From Hydrogenovibrio sp965140365 (GTDB taxonomy: Bacteria > Pseudomonadota > Gammaproteobacteria > Thiomicrospirales > Thiomicrospiraceae): a stretch of DNA of 64,000 nt. This document shows positions 49,665 through 58,516 of the stretch, piece after piece. The notes under the pieces are model-generated. The model saw nothing but the letters and a program-made list of their open reading frames with translations, did not search any database and was not told where the DNA came from. The position numbers and the translations under genes are program-made. Position 1 is the stretch's first letter. Every line of letters begins with the position of its first letter. Where the stretch lies: NCBI GenBank assembly GCA_965140365.1, contig OZ223196.1; one strand, 5' to 3'.

Positions 49665-49815
49665 GCGGCGGTCAAACTATTCCATCGTTTTCGTGTCGGA
49701 AGAAGATTACTATTATACGGGGAATTACCCGGTTTTGGACTCGATTTTCATAATGGATCCGAAGAGCGGCTTACAAGCCGGGCTGACAGCGTCAGGCCTA
49801 AAAAAAGGGCAAAAA

Positions 49816-49838
49816 AAAGCGAGGATAAACCTCGCTTT
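49816..49838 (-). terminator. Intrinsic terminator after rplI
   Basis: Stem AAAGCGAGG / CCTCGCTTT with a 5-base loop and a T8 run on the minus strand. It ends the rpsF-rpsR-DUF2232-rplI transcript, so dnaB probably has its own promoter in 49665-49815. Confidence 0.88.
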
Positions 49839-49878
49839 CAAGCTGACATAATGTCAGAAAGTTCAGGACAATTTATTA

Positions 49879-50328
49879 TTACTCTGTTGGTTTCACATCC
49901 ACCGTGATGGATGCAACGACATCAGAGTGCAACTCAACGTCGAATTCAAATGTACCAACAAAACGGATTGCCCCTTCTGGCATGCGAACGTTTTTACGCT
50001 CGACTTCAAAACCGGCACTTGACAATGCGTCTGCAATGTCCGCCGTCCCGATGGAACCGAATAGTTTCCCTTCGTCACCGGCAACGGATTCAATTGTGAC
50101 AACAACGCCGTTCATTTTTTCATAAACCGCTTGAGCCGCCGCCAATGCTTCGGCCGCTTGTTTTTCCAACTCAGCGCGACGCGCTTCAAACTCAGCGATG
50201 TTTTCTTTGGTCGCTGGCTTGGCTTTTCCTTGTGGAATCAAGAAATTACGTGCAAAACCTGATTTAACAGTCACCTGATCACCCAAGGATCCTAGGTTCT
50301 GTACTTTTTCAAGTAAAATAACATTCAT
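49879..50328 (-). CDS. rplI: Ribosomal protein L9
   Basis: A 149-residue 50S subunit protein. The N-terminal 23S rRNA-binding domain (MNVILLEKVQNLGSLGDQVTVKSGFARNFLIPQGKA) contains the family signature. It is joined by a long alpha helix (about 41-75) to the C-terminal domain with KLFGSIGTADIADAL. Length matches the standard (about 148-150). It ends the ribosomal cluster and lies upstream of dnaB on the same strand. Confidence 0.98.
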   Translation of the reverse strand: MNVILLEKVQNLGSLGDQVTVKSGFARNFLIPQGKAKPATKENIAEFEARRAELEKQAAEALAAAQAVYEKMNGVVVTIESVAGDEGKLFGSIGTADIADALSSAGFEVERKNVRMPEGAIRFVGTFEFDVELHSDVVASITVDVKPTE

Positions 50329-50362
50329 GGCTAAAACCTCTAAAGTTAAATTCTTTAAGACC

Positions 50363-51250
50363 TTACTCGGCCTCTGTCCATCGATTTCGGATATCCACCC
50401 AAATGTCTATCAAACCGATGGTTGCTAAAATTAAAACTGCCTGTGGAAACAAAAACAAAAGCACATACAAGCCGCCCAACCACATTGAGCTCATCTGCCG
50501 CTTATGAACGGTGTGATGCGCCACGGCCAAGCCTTGGAACATCAACCCCGCCATCAGCACACCGGACAAATCCTGAATCAAACCGTTTTGGGTAAATAAC
50601 CCAACCACCGCCACAAAGACGGCGAGCCCTGCGATTCCTTTCGGCAACCGAATTTCATAAAAATCAGTGCGGAATTGTCCCGGAACGTACAAGGCACTTT
50701 GCCACCAACGCCCCAACAGCACAATTGAAAACCATAATACCACCACAAACATGGCAAGTAACATAGTTGCGACCTGAGTCAGGTCTTCAAACATAGCTTG
50801 CGGGAACGGTGTTCCGGTTTGCTCAAAAACCGGTTGCACAAATTCCTTAAACACTTGCTGCCACCAAGCCGCGGTATCTCCGACAACCAAGTGAAATGCA
50901 ATGACACCCGCTCCGACAATCAGCATGTTCAGGCTCAAACTCAACGCCATGGAATTGGTGTTGCGCAAGACCCAACTTAACAGCCAAATCGGGAGCATAT
51001 ACTCGATGACACCAACCACGCCCGGCCAAATCGAACCGGACATAAACAATGTCAACCCCAGTGTCGTCGCCACAGCAGCGGCTAAAACTTTCAATCCTTC
51101 AATTTCACCGACTCTGAGCGTGACCAGTGAAATAATCGCGCCCACGAGAATTCCCAGCGGGGCGATCCAGACAGTCAGTGCGGATAACAACAGCGTTGCG
51201 ATGAGGGCCTGCATCGGTCCTTTCATCACATAGTTGGCAACACCTAGCAT
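50363..51250 (-). CDS. DUF2232 family integral membrane protein
   Basis: A 295-residue protein with about eight hydrophobic segments and the layout of DUF2232 (YybS-like) proteins. It sits in the position between rpsR and rplI where this family is found in many gammaproteobacteria. The function is unknown. Mid-protein segments such as LPIWLLSWVLRNTNSMALSLSLNMLIVGAG and FYEIRLPKGIAGLAVFVAVVGLF are hydrophobic with few charged positions. It is probably co-transcribed with the ribosomal genes. Confidence 0.85.
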   Translation of the reverse strand: MLGVANYVMKGPMQALIATLLLSALTVWIAPLGILVGAIISLVTLRVGEIEGLKVLAAAVATTLGLTLFMSGSIWPGVVGVIEYMLPIWLLSWVLRNTNSMALSLSLNMLIVGAGVIAFHLVVGDTAAWWQQVFKEFVQPVFEQTGTPFPQAMFEDLTQVATMLLAMFVVVLWFSIVLLGRWWQSALYVPGQFRTDFYEIRLPKGIAGLAVFVAVVGLFTQNGLIQDLSGVLMAGLMFQGLAVAHHTVHKRQMSSMWLGGLYVLLFLFPQAVLILATIGLIDIWVDIRNRWTEAE

Positions 51251-51287
51251 TGTCTGTCCTTTGCTTGCTTCCTAATACAAATACGGA

Positions 51288-51515
51288 TTACTTATGCTGA
51301 TCTGTATAAGGCAATAGCGCCAAGTAACGAGCGCGCTTGATAGCCGTGGCTAGCTGACGCTGGTATTTAGCACTGGTTCCAGTGATACGACTCGGAACGA
51401 TTTTACCTGTTTCAGTAATGTAGCTTTTCAAGGTATCCAGATCTTTATAATCGATCTCTTTAACACCCTCTACCGTGAAACGACAGAATTTTTTTCTTCC
51501 AAAACCTCTAGCCAT
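51288..51515 (-). CDS. rpsR: Ribosomal protein S18
   Basis: A 75-residue 30S protein. FGRKKFCRFT (N-terminal), YKDLDTLKSYITETGKIVPSRITG and CTS-type TSAKYQRQLATAIKRARYLALLPY are typical. Only two bases separate it from rpsF, so the two form one transcript. Confidence 0.98.
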   Translation of the reverse strand: MARGFGRKKFCRFTVEGVKEIDYKDLDTLKSYITETGKIVPSRITGTSAKYQRQLATAIKRARYLALLPYTDQHK

Positions 51516-51517
51516 GA

Positions 51518-51859
51518 TTACTCTCCTCTACGCTTATCTTCTTTCTGAGAAGCCATAACAGACGGCTCAGTATCCGCTGCTTTACGCTTAATGAACATGT
51601 TGCGCAAAACCGCATCGTTGTAGTAGAACAAGTTATCCAACTCGTCCAGAGTTGCTTGATCACATTCAATGTTCATCAAAACATAGTGTGCTTTATGGAC
51701 TTTGTTGATTAGATAAGCCAGTTGACGACGACCCCAGTCTTCAAGACGGTGAACAGCGCCACCCTTCTCTTCGATCAGACCACGGTAACGTTCAATCATT
51801 GCAGGGACCTGTTCGCTTTGATCAGGGTGCACTAAAAATACGACTTCATAATGACGCAT
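51518..51859 (-). CDS. rpsF: Ribosomal protein S6
   Basis: A 113-residue 30S protein that pairs with S18. MRHYEVVFLVHPDQSEQVPAMIERY and DWGRRQLAYLINKVHKAHYVLMNIECD are diagnostic. No long Glu-rich tail is present, though the C-terminus is charged (KEDKRRGE). AAGGAG lies 7 bases before the ATG. It is the first gene of the ribosomal cluster. Confidence 0.98.
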   Translation of the reverse strand: MRHYEVVFLVHPDQSEQVPAMIERYRGLIEEKGGAVHRLEDWGRRQLAYLINKVHKAHYVLMNIECDQATLDELDNLFYYNDAVLRNMFIKRKAADTEPSVMASQKEDKRRGE

Positions 51860-52062
51860 TTATTGATCTCCTTATGGATTAAAACTAAGCCTCCCAAGCC
51901 CGAAATGGACCGGTGAAGCAAGGAAATTCAGAATTTAAACAAACTGAAAGCGCAGTATTATAAACACTTTCCGTATTTTTTCAAACAGAAAAACCGCTAT
52001 TTATTTGAAAAACAACAAGTATTTTAATAACTATTTAAAAGGCGTGTAAGAACGGAATACAA

Positions 52063-52086
52063 AAAACCACCAGGCCTGGTGGTTTT
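52063..52086 (-). terminator. Terminator built on CCAGGCCTGG downstream of flavodoxin
   Basis: A 24-base perfect palindrome with A/T tails, 60 bases past the fldA stop. The remainder of the gap 51860-52145 shows the rpsF promoter side and no other feature. Confidence 0.85.
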
Positions 52087-52145
52087 GAACGAAAAACGCA
52101 TCGCGAAAACGCCCGTATTTCCTGGGCGCTTTCACAGAAACTCGG

Positions 52146-52661
52146 TTACAGTCCCATTTCTTCTTTGATTTGATCAACCCATTGATCAACCCGCTCGGCG
52201 GTCATTTCAGGCTGTTGATCTTCATCAATCGCCAAACCCACAAAGAATTCACCGTCTTCGGTGACGGCTTTAGACTCATCGAACTCAAACCCTTCCGTAG
52301 ACCAATACCCCGCTGGAATTGCGCCGTTTTCCAAAGCAATGTCGTGCATCATGCCCATCGCATCAAGGAAATACTCCGCATAATCAGCCTGATCGCCCAA
52401 ACCAAAACAGGCCACCGTTTTATCGGTAAAATCAATGGTTTTAAAGTCTTCCCAAAAATCGTCCCAGCTGCTTTGTAGCTCGCCGTAATACCAAGTCGGT
52501 TGCCCCAGAATAATCTTGTCATATTTGGCGAAATCTTCCGGACTGGCCGTCGCGACATCATAAACATCTACCAGATCGCTTCCGATCTTGTCTTTAATCA
52601 TATCCGCAACACGCTCGGTGTTTCCTGTATCCGTTCCATAGAATAGGCCGACTTGACTCAT
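52146..52661 (-). CDS. fldA: Flavodoxin
   Basis: A 171-residue long-chain flavodoxin carrying FMN as a cytoplasmic electron carrier. The phosphate-binding loop is GTDTGNTERVAD (about 9-20). PTWYYGELQSSWDDFW (about 55-70) is the first isoalloxazine loop, and CFGLGDQADYAEYFLDAMG (about 86-104) is the second. Flavodoxin often replaces ferredoxin under iron limitation, which would fit the iron-type loci elsewhere, but I see no Fur-like site immediately upstream. It is transcribed alone. Confidence 0.95.
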   Translation of the reverse strand: MSQVGLFYGTDTGNTERVADMIKDKIGSDLVDVYDVATASPEDFAKYDKIILGQPTWYYGELQSSWDDFWEDFKTIDFTDKTVACFGLGDQADYAEYFLDAMGMMHDIALENGAIPAGYWSTEGFEFDESKAVTEDGEFFVGLAIDEDQQPEMTAERVDQWVDQIKEEMGL

Positions 52662-52863
52662 GTTTAAACCCTTTTTAAAAGTTATCCATTTCTTGTAAAA
52701 TGCGTGACTAAGCTTTGATAGCCGCGCCTCACAAGACCGACAATGTGAATTTAAGTATACGAAAAACGGCGTGGGGAAACCACCCGTCCTGCAAGTTATT
52801 TCGTGCTGGGCATCATAGCATAAATATTAACTATCGCATTTCAAAAAAAACTTATTACCAACA

Positions 52864-53091
52864 ATGAAGAAAACTAATTCTGACAACCCGCCCATCGACT
52901 GTTTTCAGTGCGAACACTTCTTCGTCACCTGGGATGCGAACCAACCGCGTGGCTGCAAAGCCTTCGGCTTTAAAACCAAGCAGCTGCCCAGCGTTGTGGT
53001 CTTGGAATCGTCCGGCCACCCCTGCATGAAATTCAAACCCAAACGTCGCCCACCACCATCGGACACAAAAGACAACGGTTGGATTGCTTAA
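52864..53091 (+). CDS. Small cysteine-containing conserved protein, unknown function
   Basis: A 75-residue soluble protein with four cysteines in a pattern suggestive of metal binding: CFQCEHFFVTWDANQPRGCK (C13, C16, about C31) and, further on, GHPCMKF (about C54). In some genomes such proteins are labelled 'uracil-DNA glycosylase' without support; nothing here resembles that enzyme. The start has no strong ribosome site, and the frame ends before ampD on the opposite strand. Conservation of CxxC and the aromatic segment makes it likely to be real. Confidence 0.65.
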   Translation: MKKTNSDNPPIDCFQCEHFFVTWDANQPRGCKAFGFKTKQLPSVVVLESSGHPCMKFKPKRRPPPSDTKDNGWIA

Positions 53092-53124
53092 CTTGGCGCA
53101 TTGCATTGACCCTACGCCTTAACC

Positions 53125-53682
53125 CTACTTCAACGATTCGATAAAATCCCACATAAAATACGGCCCAGGATCGGTCTTGCGGCCCGGCGCAATATCACTG
53201 TGCCCGCGAATACGCTCCAGAGACAAGGACGGATAAGCTTCTGTCATCGCTTGCACGACTTCTTTCAATGTCTCATATTGCGATGCCGTGTAAGGCGTAT
53301 CGTCGGTTCCTTCCAACTCGATCCCGATTGAAAAATCGTTACAGGCTTCGCGCCCTTCAAATTGCGACACCCCAGCATGCCAGGCCCGTTTATTGAGCGG
53401 CACAAACTGAAACAACTCTCCTGCGCGGTTGATAAACAAATGCGATGACACCTTAAGCGATTGAATTTGCTTATAATACTCATCTTCATCCGGGTTTAAG
53501 GCATTGGTAAACAGCTGCTCAACCCCTTTGCCGCCAAACCGGCCGGGCGGCAGACTGATGCCATGAATCACGATCAGATGCAAATCAGATTCATCCGGAC
53601 GATCATCCGCATTCGGGCTTGGAATGTAGCGCGCACCTTGAAAAAGATGGCTATTCGGGTCAAGTGTTAATGGGCTTTTCAT
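53125..53682 (-). CDS. ampD: 1,6-anhydro-N-acetylmuramyl-L-alanine amidase AmpD
   Basis: A 185-residue zinc amidase that cleaves the stem peptide from anhydromuropeptides during peptidoglycan recycling in the cytoplasm. The zinc residues lie in LIVIHGISLPPGRFGGKGVEQ (His at about 35), RAWHAGVSQF (about 93) and GHSDIAPGRKTDPG (about 160). A Glu in IGIELEGTD is catalytic in the family. No signal peptide, as expected for AmpD rather than the outer-membrane AmiD. It diverges from nadC, the common gammaproteobacterial arrangement. Confidence 0.95.
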   Translation of the reverse strand: MKSPLTLDPNSHLFQGARYIPSPNADDRPDESDLHLIVIHGISLPPGRFGGKGVEQLFTNALNPDEDEYYKQIQSLKVSSHLFINRAGELFQFVPLNKRAWHAGVSQFEGREACNDFSIGIELEGTDDTPYTASQYETLKEVVQAMTEAYPSLSLERIRGHSDIAPGRKTDPGPYFMWDFIESLK

Positions 53683-53774
53683 ATGTCAGATAGTATAATC
53701 GAAAAGAATCGGCCATGAGAACTCGCATGGATAAGAAACAGACAAAGAAGCCTTTATTGAACCTGTAAATTAAT

Positions 53775-54623
53775 ATGCCAGAAATAAACTATTTTAATGA
53801 TTTGCACACCAACGTTGCCAACGCCCTCGCCGAAGACATCGGCCATGGCGACTTGAGCGCCAGCTTTCTCCCCGAACACCAAATGGCGAAAGCCACCGTC
53901 ATCGCAAAGGAAGATGCCGTTGTTTGTGGGCGCCCTTGGTTTGACGAAGTCATGCACCAAGTCGATGAACGCATTGAAATCCACTGGCATTGTGACGAAG
54001 GCGAAGCCGTCAAGAACGGCACCCTAGTATGCGAACTAAAAGGGCCGGCCGCCGCCATTTTATCCGGTGAGCGCAGTGCTTTGAACTTTCTGCAAACTTT
54101 ATCGGCCACGGCTACGGTTACACATCAATACGTCGAACAACTGAAAGACACTCAAACCCGCTTGTTAGACACGCGCAAAACGCTGCCGGGTTTACGGTTG
54201 GCACAAAAATACGCCGTCCATTGCGGCGGCGGCACCAACCATCGCATCGGCCTATACGACGCTATTTTACTGAAAGAAAACCACATCATGGCCGCCGGCG
54301 GCATTGACGCGGCGGTTCAGCAAGCGCGCCAGCATCACCCCGGCAAAACCGTTGAAGTGGAAACCGAAAACCTCAACGAGGTCAAACAAGCACTCGAAGC
54401 CGGTGCAGACATTATTATGCTGGATAATTTTTCTCTGACGGACATGCATGAAGCGGTTAAAATGGTCAACCATCAGGCAAAGCTGGAAGTCTCCGGCAAT
54501 GTCGAACTGCCGCACTTAACGGAACTGGCAACAACGGGTGTTGACTTTATCTCCACTGGCGCAATCACCAAACACATTCGAGCGATTGATTACTCCATGC
54601 GCTTTGATTTAGAGAAAGGTTAA
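53775..54623 (+). CDS. nadC: Nicotinate-nucleotide pyrophosphorylase (carboxylating)
   Basis: A 282-residue enzyme that converts quinolinate and PRPP to nicotinate mononucleotide in NAD synthesis. The segments EDIGHGDLSASF (about 17-28), GERSALNFLQTLSATAT (about 98-114), RLLDTRKTLPGLR (about 131-143), GGGTNHRIGLYDAILLKENH and EVETENLNEVKQAL are characteristic. The final VDFISTGAITKH binds the phosphate. nadE, the last step of the pathway, lies at 59.7 kb. It runs into the antiporter gene with a 10-base gap. Confidence 0.96.
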   Translation: MPEINYFNDLHTNVANALAEDIGHGDLSASFLPEHQMAKATVIAKEDAVVCGRPWFDEVMHQVDERIEIHWHCDEGEAVKNGTLVCELKGPAAAILSGERSALNFLQTLSATATVTHQYVEQLKDTQTRLLDTRKTLPGLRLAQKYAVHCGGGTNHRIGLYDAILLKENHIMAAGGIDAAVQQARQHHPGKTVEVETENLNEVKQALEAGADIIMLDNFSLTDMHEAVKMVNHQAKLEVSGNVELPHLTELATTGVDFISTGAITKHIRAIDYSMRFDLEKG

Positions 54624-54633
54624 CCCGGACACT

Positions 54634-56619
54634 ATGTTTGATCACATTCTTTTAAACATCGTTTTTTTGCTCATTATTACCGTCGGACTGGTATCGATTT
54701 CCAGACGCCTACACCTTCCGGCCATCCTAAATTACATTCTGGTCGGGGCCATTGTCGGCCCTTTCGGCTTCGGGCTCATTCAAAGTGAAAAAAGCATCAG
54801 TTTTCTGGCCGAATTCGGCATCGTATTTCTGCTGTTCTCGATTGGTTTGGAGTTCTCACTGACGCAAATGATGTCGATGCGCCGCATGGTATTCGGCTTC
54901 GGCGGCTTACAGGTTTTAATCACAGGCCTGGCCGTTTTCGGAGTCTCTTATCTGCTGGGCTTTGGCGTGGAAACCAGCGTCGTAATCGCCAGTGCATTCG
55001 CTTTATCCTCCACCGCCATCGTCATCAAACAGTTAACCGAGCAATCGGAAATTCAAACCCGGCATGGTCGTGCCACCGTCGGCGTCCTGATTTTTCAGGA
55101 CATTATGGCGATTCCATTGTTGATTTTGATCCCCGCCCTCGGCACAGCCACGGGGCAATCCCTGCCAACCGAACTGGGCATGGCCTTTTTAAAAGGGGCC
55201 GTCGTGGTTGTGGTCATGCTGTTTGCCGGGCGCTATATTCTGCGCCCACTCTTCCATGAAGTCGCCTCCTCCAAATCCCAGGAGTTGTTCACCTTAACGG
55301 TTCTCACCGTCGTATTAAGCGCGGCGGCCTTTACCGAAGAAATGGAAATTTCTATGACACTGGGCGCCTTCCTGGCCGGTATGATGCTCGGCGAAACCGA
55401 ATATCGCCACCAAATCGAAGCCGATATCCGCCCCTTCCAAGACATTTTGCTGGGGTTATTTTTCATCACCGTCGGGATGATGATTTCACCGGAGTTGATT
55501 CAAACCCACTTTATGACCATTATGGCCATCACTCTCAGCATTATGTTGGTCAAAACCATTGTCATTTTCGGCATTATGCGTTTGTTTCAAAAACCGGACG
55601 GTGTCAGCCTCCGCACCGCCGTTTCCCTCTCACAAGTCGGCGAATTTGGATTGGTCTTAATCACCCTGGCGCTAACCTACGAATTGCTGCCGCACCAACT
55701 CGGGCAAATTTTGTTAACGTCCGCCGTATTCAGCATGGTCGCCACACCGTTCCTCATTAAGTACAACGGGCGAATTGCCAACCGTTTCTGTCGTAAAAGT
55801 TACCAGAATGACTTTGCCGAAATGGAAAGCGTCATCAAAGAAGACACCAAATTCCTTTCCGACCACGTGGTTTTGCTCGGCTTCGGCCGTGTTGGCCAGA
55901 TTACCGCAAAATTTCTTGAACAGGCACACGTGCCGTTTGTGGCCCTGGATATGGATATCAAACGGGTGCATGAAGCCCAACAAAGTGGCGAACCGGTCTA
56001 TTTCGGCGATTCGGCCAAGCACAGTATTATCCACGCCACCAACATCAGTAAAGCCAAAGTCGCCATCATTACGTTCCACGACTACCACGCCGCCATCAAA
56101 ACGCTGAAAACCTTACAGGACGTGGCGCCGGAACTGCCGATTTTGGTCCGTTCCATCGACGACACCCACATCAACGAGCTGACCAAAGCCGGCGCCACGG
56201 AAGTTATTCCGGATACCTTCGAATCCAGTATCATGTTGGCATCACACCTGCTGTTGATGATCGGACACCCGCCGAGCCAGGTATTGAAGCAGACCCGCGC
56301 AGCTCGGCGCGGTCGCTATAATTTGCTGAATGGTCTCTACCCCGGTGAATCCGACCAGGTTCCGTTTGATCATGCGCAAATGGGGCAAATCATCCAGCCG
56401 ATTACCGTCAATGAATCCGCATTCGCCGTCGGCAAACGCCTGGAAGCCTTTCCTGTTGAACCGTTGGATCTTTATATTAAATCGGTCCGACGCGGGTCGG
56501 TTCGCGGTGACAATCCAGATATGAAAACCCGAATCCGCGTCAATGATATTTTGATTGTGCAAGGGCTGCCGGAAAACATCGACAAATTCGAACACTATTT
56601 AAATACCGGAAAAACTTAA
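54634..56619 (+). CDS. CPA2 family cation/proton antiporter with RCK (TrkA) domains
   Basis: A 661-residue protein: an N-terminal membrane domain with about 12-13 TM helices (to about 385), a TrkA-N nucleotide-binding domain (about 410-530, with LLGFGRVGQITAKFLEQ and the acidic VALDMDIKRV) and a TrkA-C domain (about 570-655). The membrane domain carries ASAFALSSTAIVIKQL and SLSQVGEFGLVLITLALTY, typical of KefB/KefC/YbaL-type K+/H+ antiporters. Glutathione gating of KefC depends on residues I cannot verify. It starts 10 bases after nadC and has no terminator directly before it, so co-transcription is likely. Confidence 0.92.
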   Translation: MFDHILLNIVFLLIITVGLVSISRRLHLPAILNYILVGAIVGPFGFGLIQSEKSISFLAEFGIVFLLFSIGLEFSLTQMMSMRRMVFGFGGLQVLITGLAVFGVSYLLGFGVETSVVIASAFALSSTAIVIKQLTEQSEIQTRHGRATVGVLIFQDIMAIPLLILIPALGTATGQSLPTELGMAFLKGAVVVVVMLFAGRYILRPLFHEVASSKSQELFTLTVLTVVLSAAAFTEEMEISMTLGAFLAGMMLGETEYRHQIEADIRPFQDILLGLFFITVGMMISPELIQTHFMTIMAITLSIMLVKTIVIFGIMRLFQKPDGVSLRTAVSLSQVGEFGLVLITLALTYELLPHQLGQILLTSAVFSMVATPFLIKYNGRIANRFCRKSYQNDFAEMESVIKEDTKFLSDHVVLLGFGRVGQITAKFLEQAHVPFVALDMDIKRVHEAQQSGEPVYFGDSAKHSIIHATNISKAKVAIITFHDYHAAIKTLKTLQDVAPELPILVRSIDDTHINELTKAGATEVIPDTFESSIMLASHLLLMIGHPPSQVLKQTRAARRGRYNLLNGLYPGESDQVPFDHAQMGQIIQPITVNESAFAVGKRLEAFPVEPLDLYIKSVRRGSVRGDNPDMKTRIRVNDILIVQGLPENIDKFEHYLNTGKT

Positions 56620-56669
56620 CCGGCGGTGGGGTTCCGGAACGGTTGGCCGCGTTTAAAAGGATCGCCGGA

Positions 56670-57434
56670 TTACGGCGCCAACCAGATCATCGTCGCCATC
56701 CGACCGGTTTGCCCGTCGCGACGGTAAGAATAGAACAAGTCTTCGTCCTGGTAACTGCACAGTCCGCTTTGCGTTACTTCCGCCACGCCCAAACGCCGTA
56801 ACTCAAATTCCGCCAGGCCTGGTAAATCGGCATACCACTTTCCATGCGACGCCGCTGCGATAAAATACGGCGCATGATCGACATTTTGCTCGACAAACCC
56901 GTCATATACATCCGCCCCGACTTCAAAGTAAGCCGAACTGATGGCTGGCCCAATCCAAGCCAACAAATTTTCCGGTTCATCCGGTAACTGACGAATCGTA
57001 TTGGCGACAACGCCGTTCAACAATCCTCGCCAACCGGCGTGAATCGCCGCCACCACCGAACCACTCCGATTCGAGATCAACACCGGCAGACAGTCCGCCG
57101 TCATCACACAGCAGACGCGACCACTTTGACAGGTCCAACTGGCATCAGCCACAGGCGGCGATTCATATCGCTGACCTTGCCAGTGTATCGCCTCAGTCGT
57201 GTGCTCCTGAGCCAACCAAAAAGGTTCCGTCGGCAACCCTAAAGCCCCTTCCAGCGCCTGACGATTCGCGGCGACGTCATTTGAATTATCACCGACATGA
57301 CTGGCTAGGTTCAAACCATCATAAGGCGGCTGACTTTGGCCACCCAAACGGGTTGTCACAAAAGCTTTAACGCCTAGGGGCGCCTGCCATTCCGGACGAA
57401 TAAACTGCAAATCATTCTTGAGGAATATCTGCAT
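56670..57434 (-). CDS. pgeF: Peptidoglycan editing factor PgeF (laccase-domain, YfiH family)
   Basis: A 254-residue protein of the YfiH/PgeF family, formerly called polyphenol oxidase. It removes L-Ser-containing errors from peptidoglycan precursors. The conserved metal-site residues lie in LAQEHTTEAIHW (His about 79), CCVMTADCLPVLISN (Cys near 116) and AAIHAGWRGLLNGV (His about 135). SYRRDGQTGRMATMIWL ends the protein. Its start overlaps the rluD end by 23 bases, the usual rluD-pgeF pair. A CCAGGCCTGG copy (56813) lies in the gene, read as PGLA. Confidence 0.93.
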   Translation of the reverse strand: MQIFLKNDLQFIRPEWQAPLGVKAFVTTRLGGQSQPPYDGLNLASHVGDNSNDVAANRQALEGALGLPTEPFWLAQEHTTEAIHWQGQRYESPPVADASWTCQSGRVCCVMTADCLPVLISNRSGSVVAAIHAGWRGLLNGVVANTIRQLPDEPENLLAWIGPAISSAYFEVGADVYDGFVEQNVDHAPYFIAAASHGKWYADLPGLAEFELRRLGVAEVTQSGLCSYQDEDLFYSYRRDGQTGRMATMIWLAP

Positions 57435-58467
57435 CCGTCACCCACTCGACTTCAACACCATCATCATAGTCGTAGTCATCGTAGCCCAGGTCATCCCGCA
57501 TAGCATGAAAATCTTCCATATCGTCACGCAAAATATCGATTAATTCCAGCATATCGTCCGGCATGGGCGCCTTCCACTTCATCAGTTTGCCTGTCACCGG
57601 GTGCGTCAGACTGAGTTGTCCGGCATGCAACGCCTGACGTTTAAAGCCGCGCAGAAAATCGGCAAACTCAGGCAGCATCTTCTGTGGAATTCGTAAACGA
57701 CCACCGTAAACCGGATCCCCTACCAGAGGAAAACCAAGCGACGACATGTGAACCCGAATTTGATGCGTTCGCCCGGTTTCCAGCTGAACCCGAACATGAG
57801 TATGCTGCCGAAACCGTTCCAGTACTCGATAATGCGACACGGCGGGTTTTCCGCCACCAGTGGTAATCACGGCCATGCGCTTTCGGTCGGTTGGGTGACG
57901 CCCAATCGATTTATTCACCGTGCCACCGGAAATCATTTTCCCCACCACGATGGCGTCGTAGACACGCTCGACCGCGTGACGTTGTAACTGCTCCACCAAG
58001 TGCGTTTGTGCGGGTACCGTTTTGGCCACCACCATCAAACCGGTGGTTTCTTTGTCCAAACGATGCACAATGCCGGCACGCGGCACTTCACGCAAACGTT
58101 CGTCATGAAACAACAAGGCATTCAGCAAGGTTCCATCCGGATTACCGGCCCCCGGATGCACCACCAAACCAGCCGGTTTGTTGATAACAAGAATATCCGC
58201 ATCCTCATAGACGATGTCCAGCGGAATCTCTTGAGCCTGATACTCGATTTCTTCTTCGATTTCCGCTTGAAGAACGACTTTCTCCCCGCCCAACACTTTC
58301 ATATTGGGTTTGGTTTGGACCTGACCATCCAATGTGGTCTGCCCCGTTTTAATCCAATCCTGAATCCGACTGCGTGAATAATCCGAAAACAATTCGGCCA
58401 AAACCGCGTCGAGGCGTTGCCCCAACTTATCCGAAGGAATGCGTGCTTCCAATTGTTGACTGCTCAA
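57412..58467 (-). CDS. rluD: 23S rRNA pseudouridine(1911/1915/1917) synthase RluD
   Basis: A 351-residue enzyme with an N-terminal S4 RNA-binding domain (about 14-75, LGQRLDAVLAELFSDYSRSRIQDWI) and the RluA catalytic domain. HRLDKETTGLMVVAKT (about 133-148) holds the catalytic Asp. GRTHQIRVHMSSLGFPLVGDPVYGG is the second hallmark. The acidic C-terminal tail (DDYDYDDGVEVEW) is a little longer than usual. rluD facing bamD is a common gammaproteobacterial layout. Here a MITE sits between the two. Confidence 0.95.
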   Translation of the reverse strand: MSSQQLEARIPSDKLGQRLDAVLAELFSDYSRSRIQDWIKTGQTTLDGQVQTKPNMKVLGGEKVVLQAEIEEEIEYQAQEIPLDIVYEDADILVINKPAGLVVHPGAGNPDGTLLNALLFHDERLREVPRAGIVHRLDKETTGLMVVAKTVPAQTHLVEQLQRHAVERVYDAIVVGKMISGGTVNKSIGRHPTDRKRMAVITTGGGKPAVSHYRVLERFRQHTHVRVQLETGRTHQIRVHMSSLGFPLVGDPVYGGRLRIPQKMLPEFADFLRGFKRQALHAGQLSLTHPVTGKLMKWKAPMPDDMLELIDILRDDMEDFHAMRDDLGYDDYDYDDGVEVEWVTDADIPQE

Positions 58468-58516
58468 AACCGCTCCTAAAAACCCAGTGCCGAATGGATT
58501 TTAACCATCCATTACT

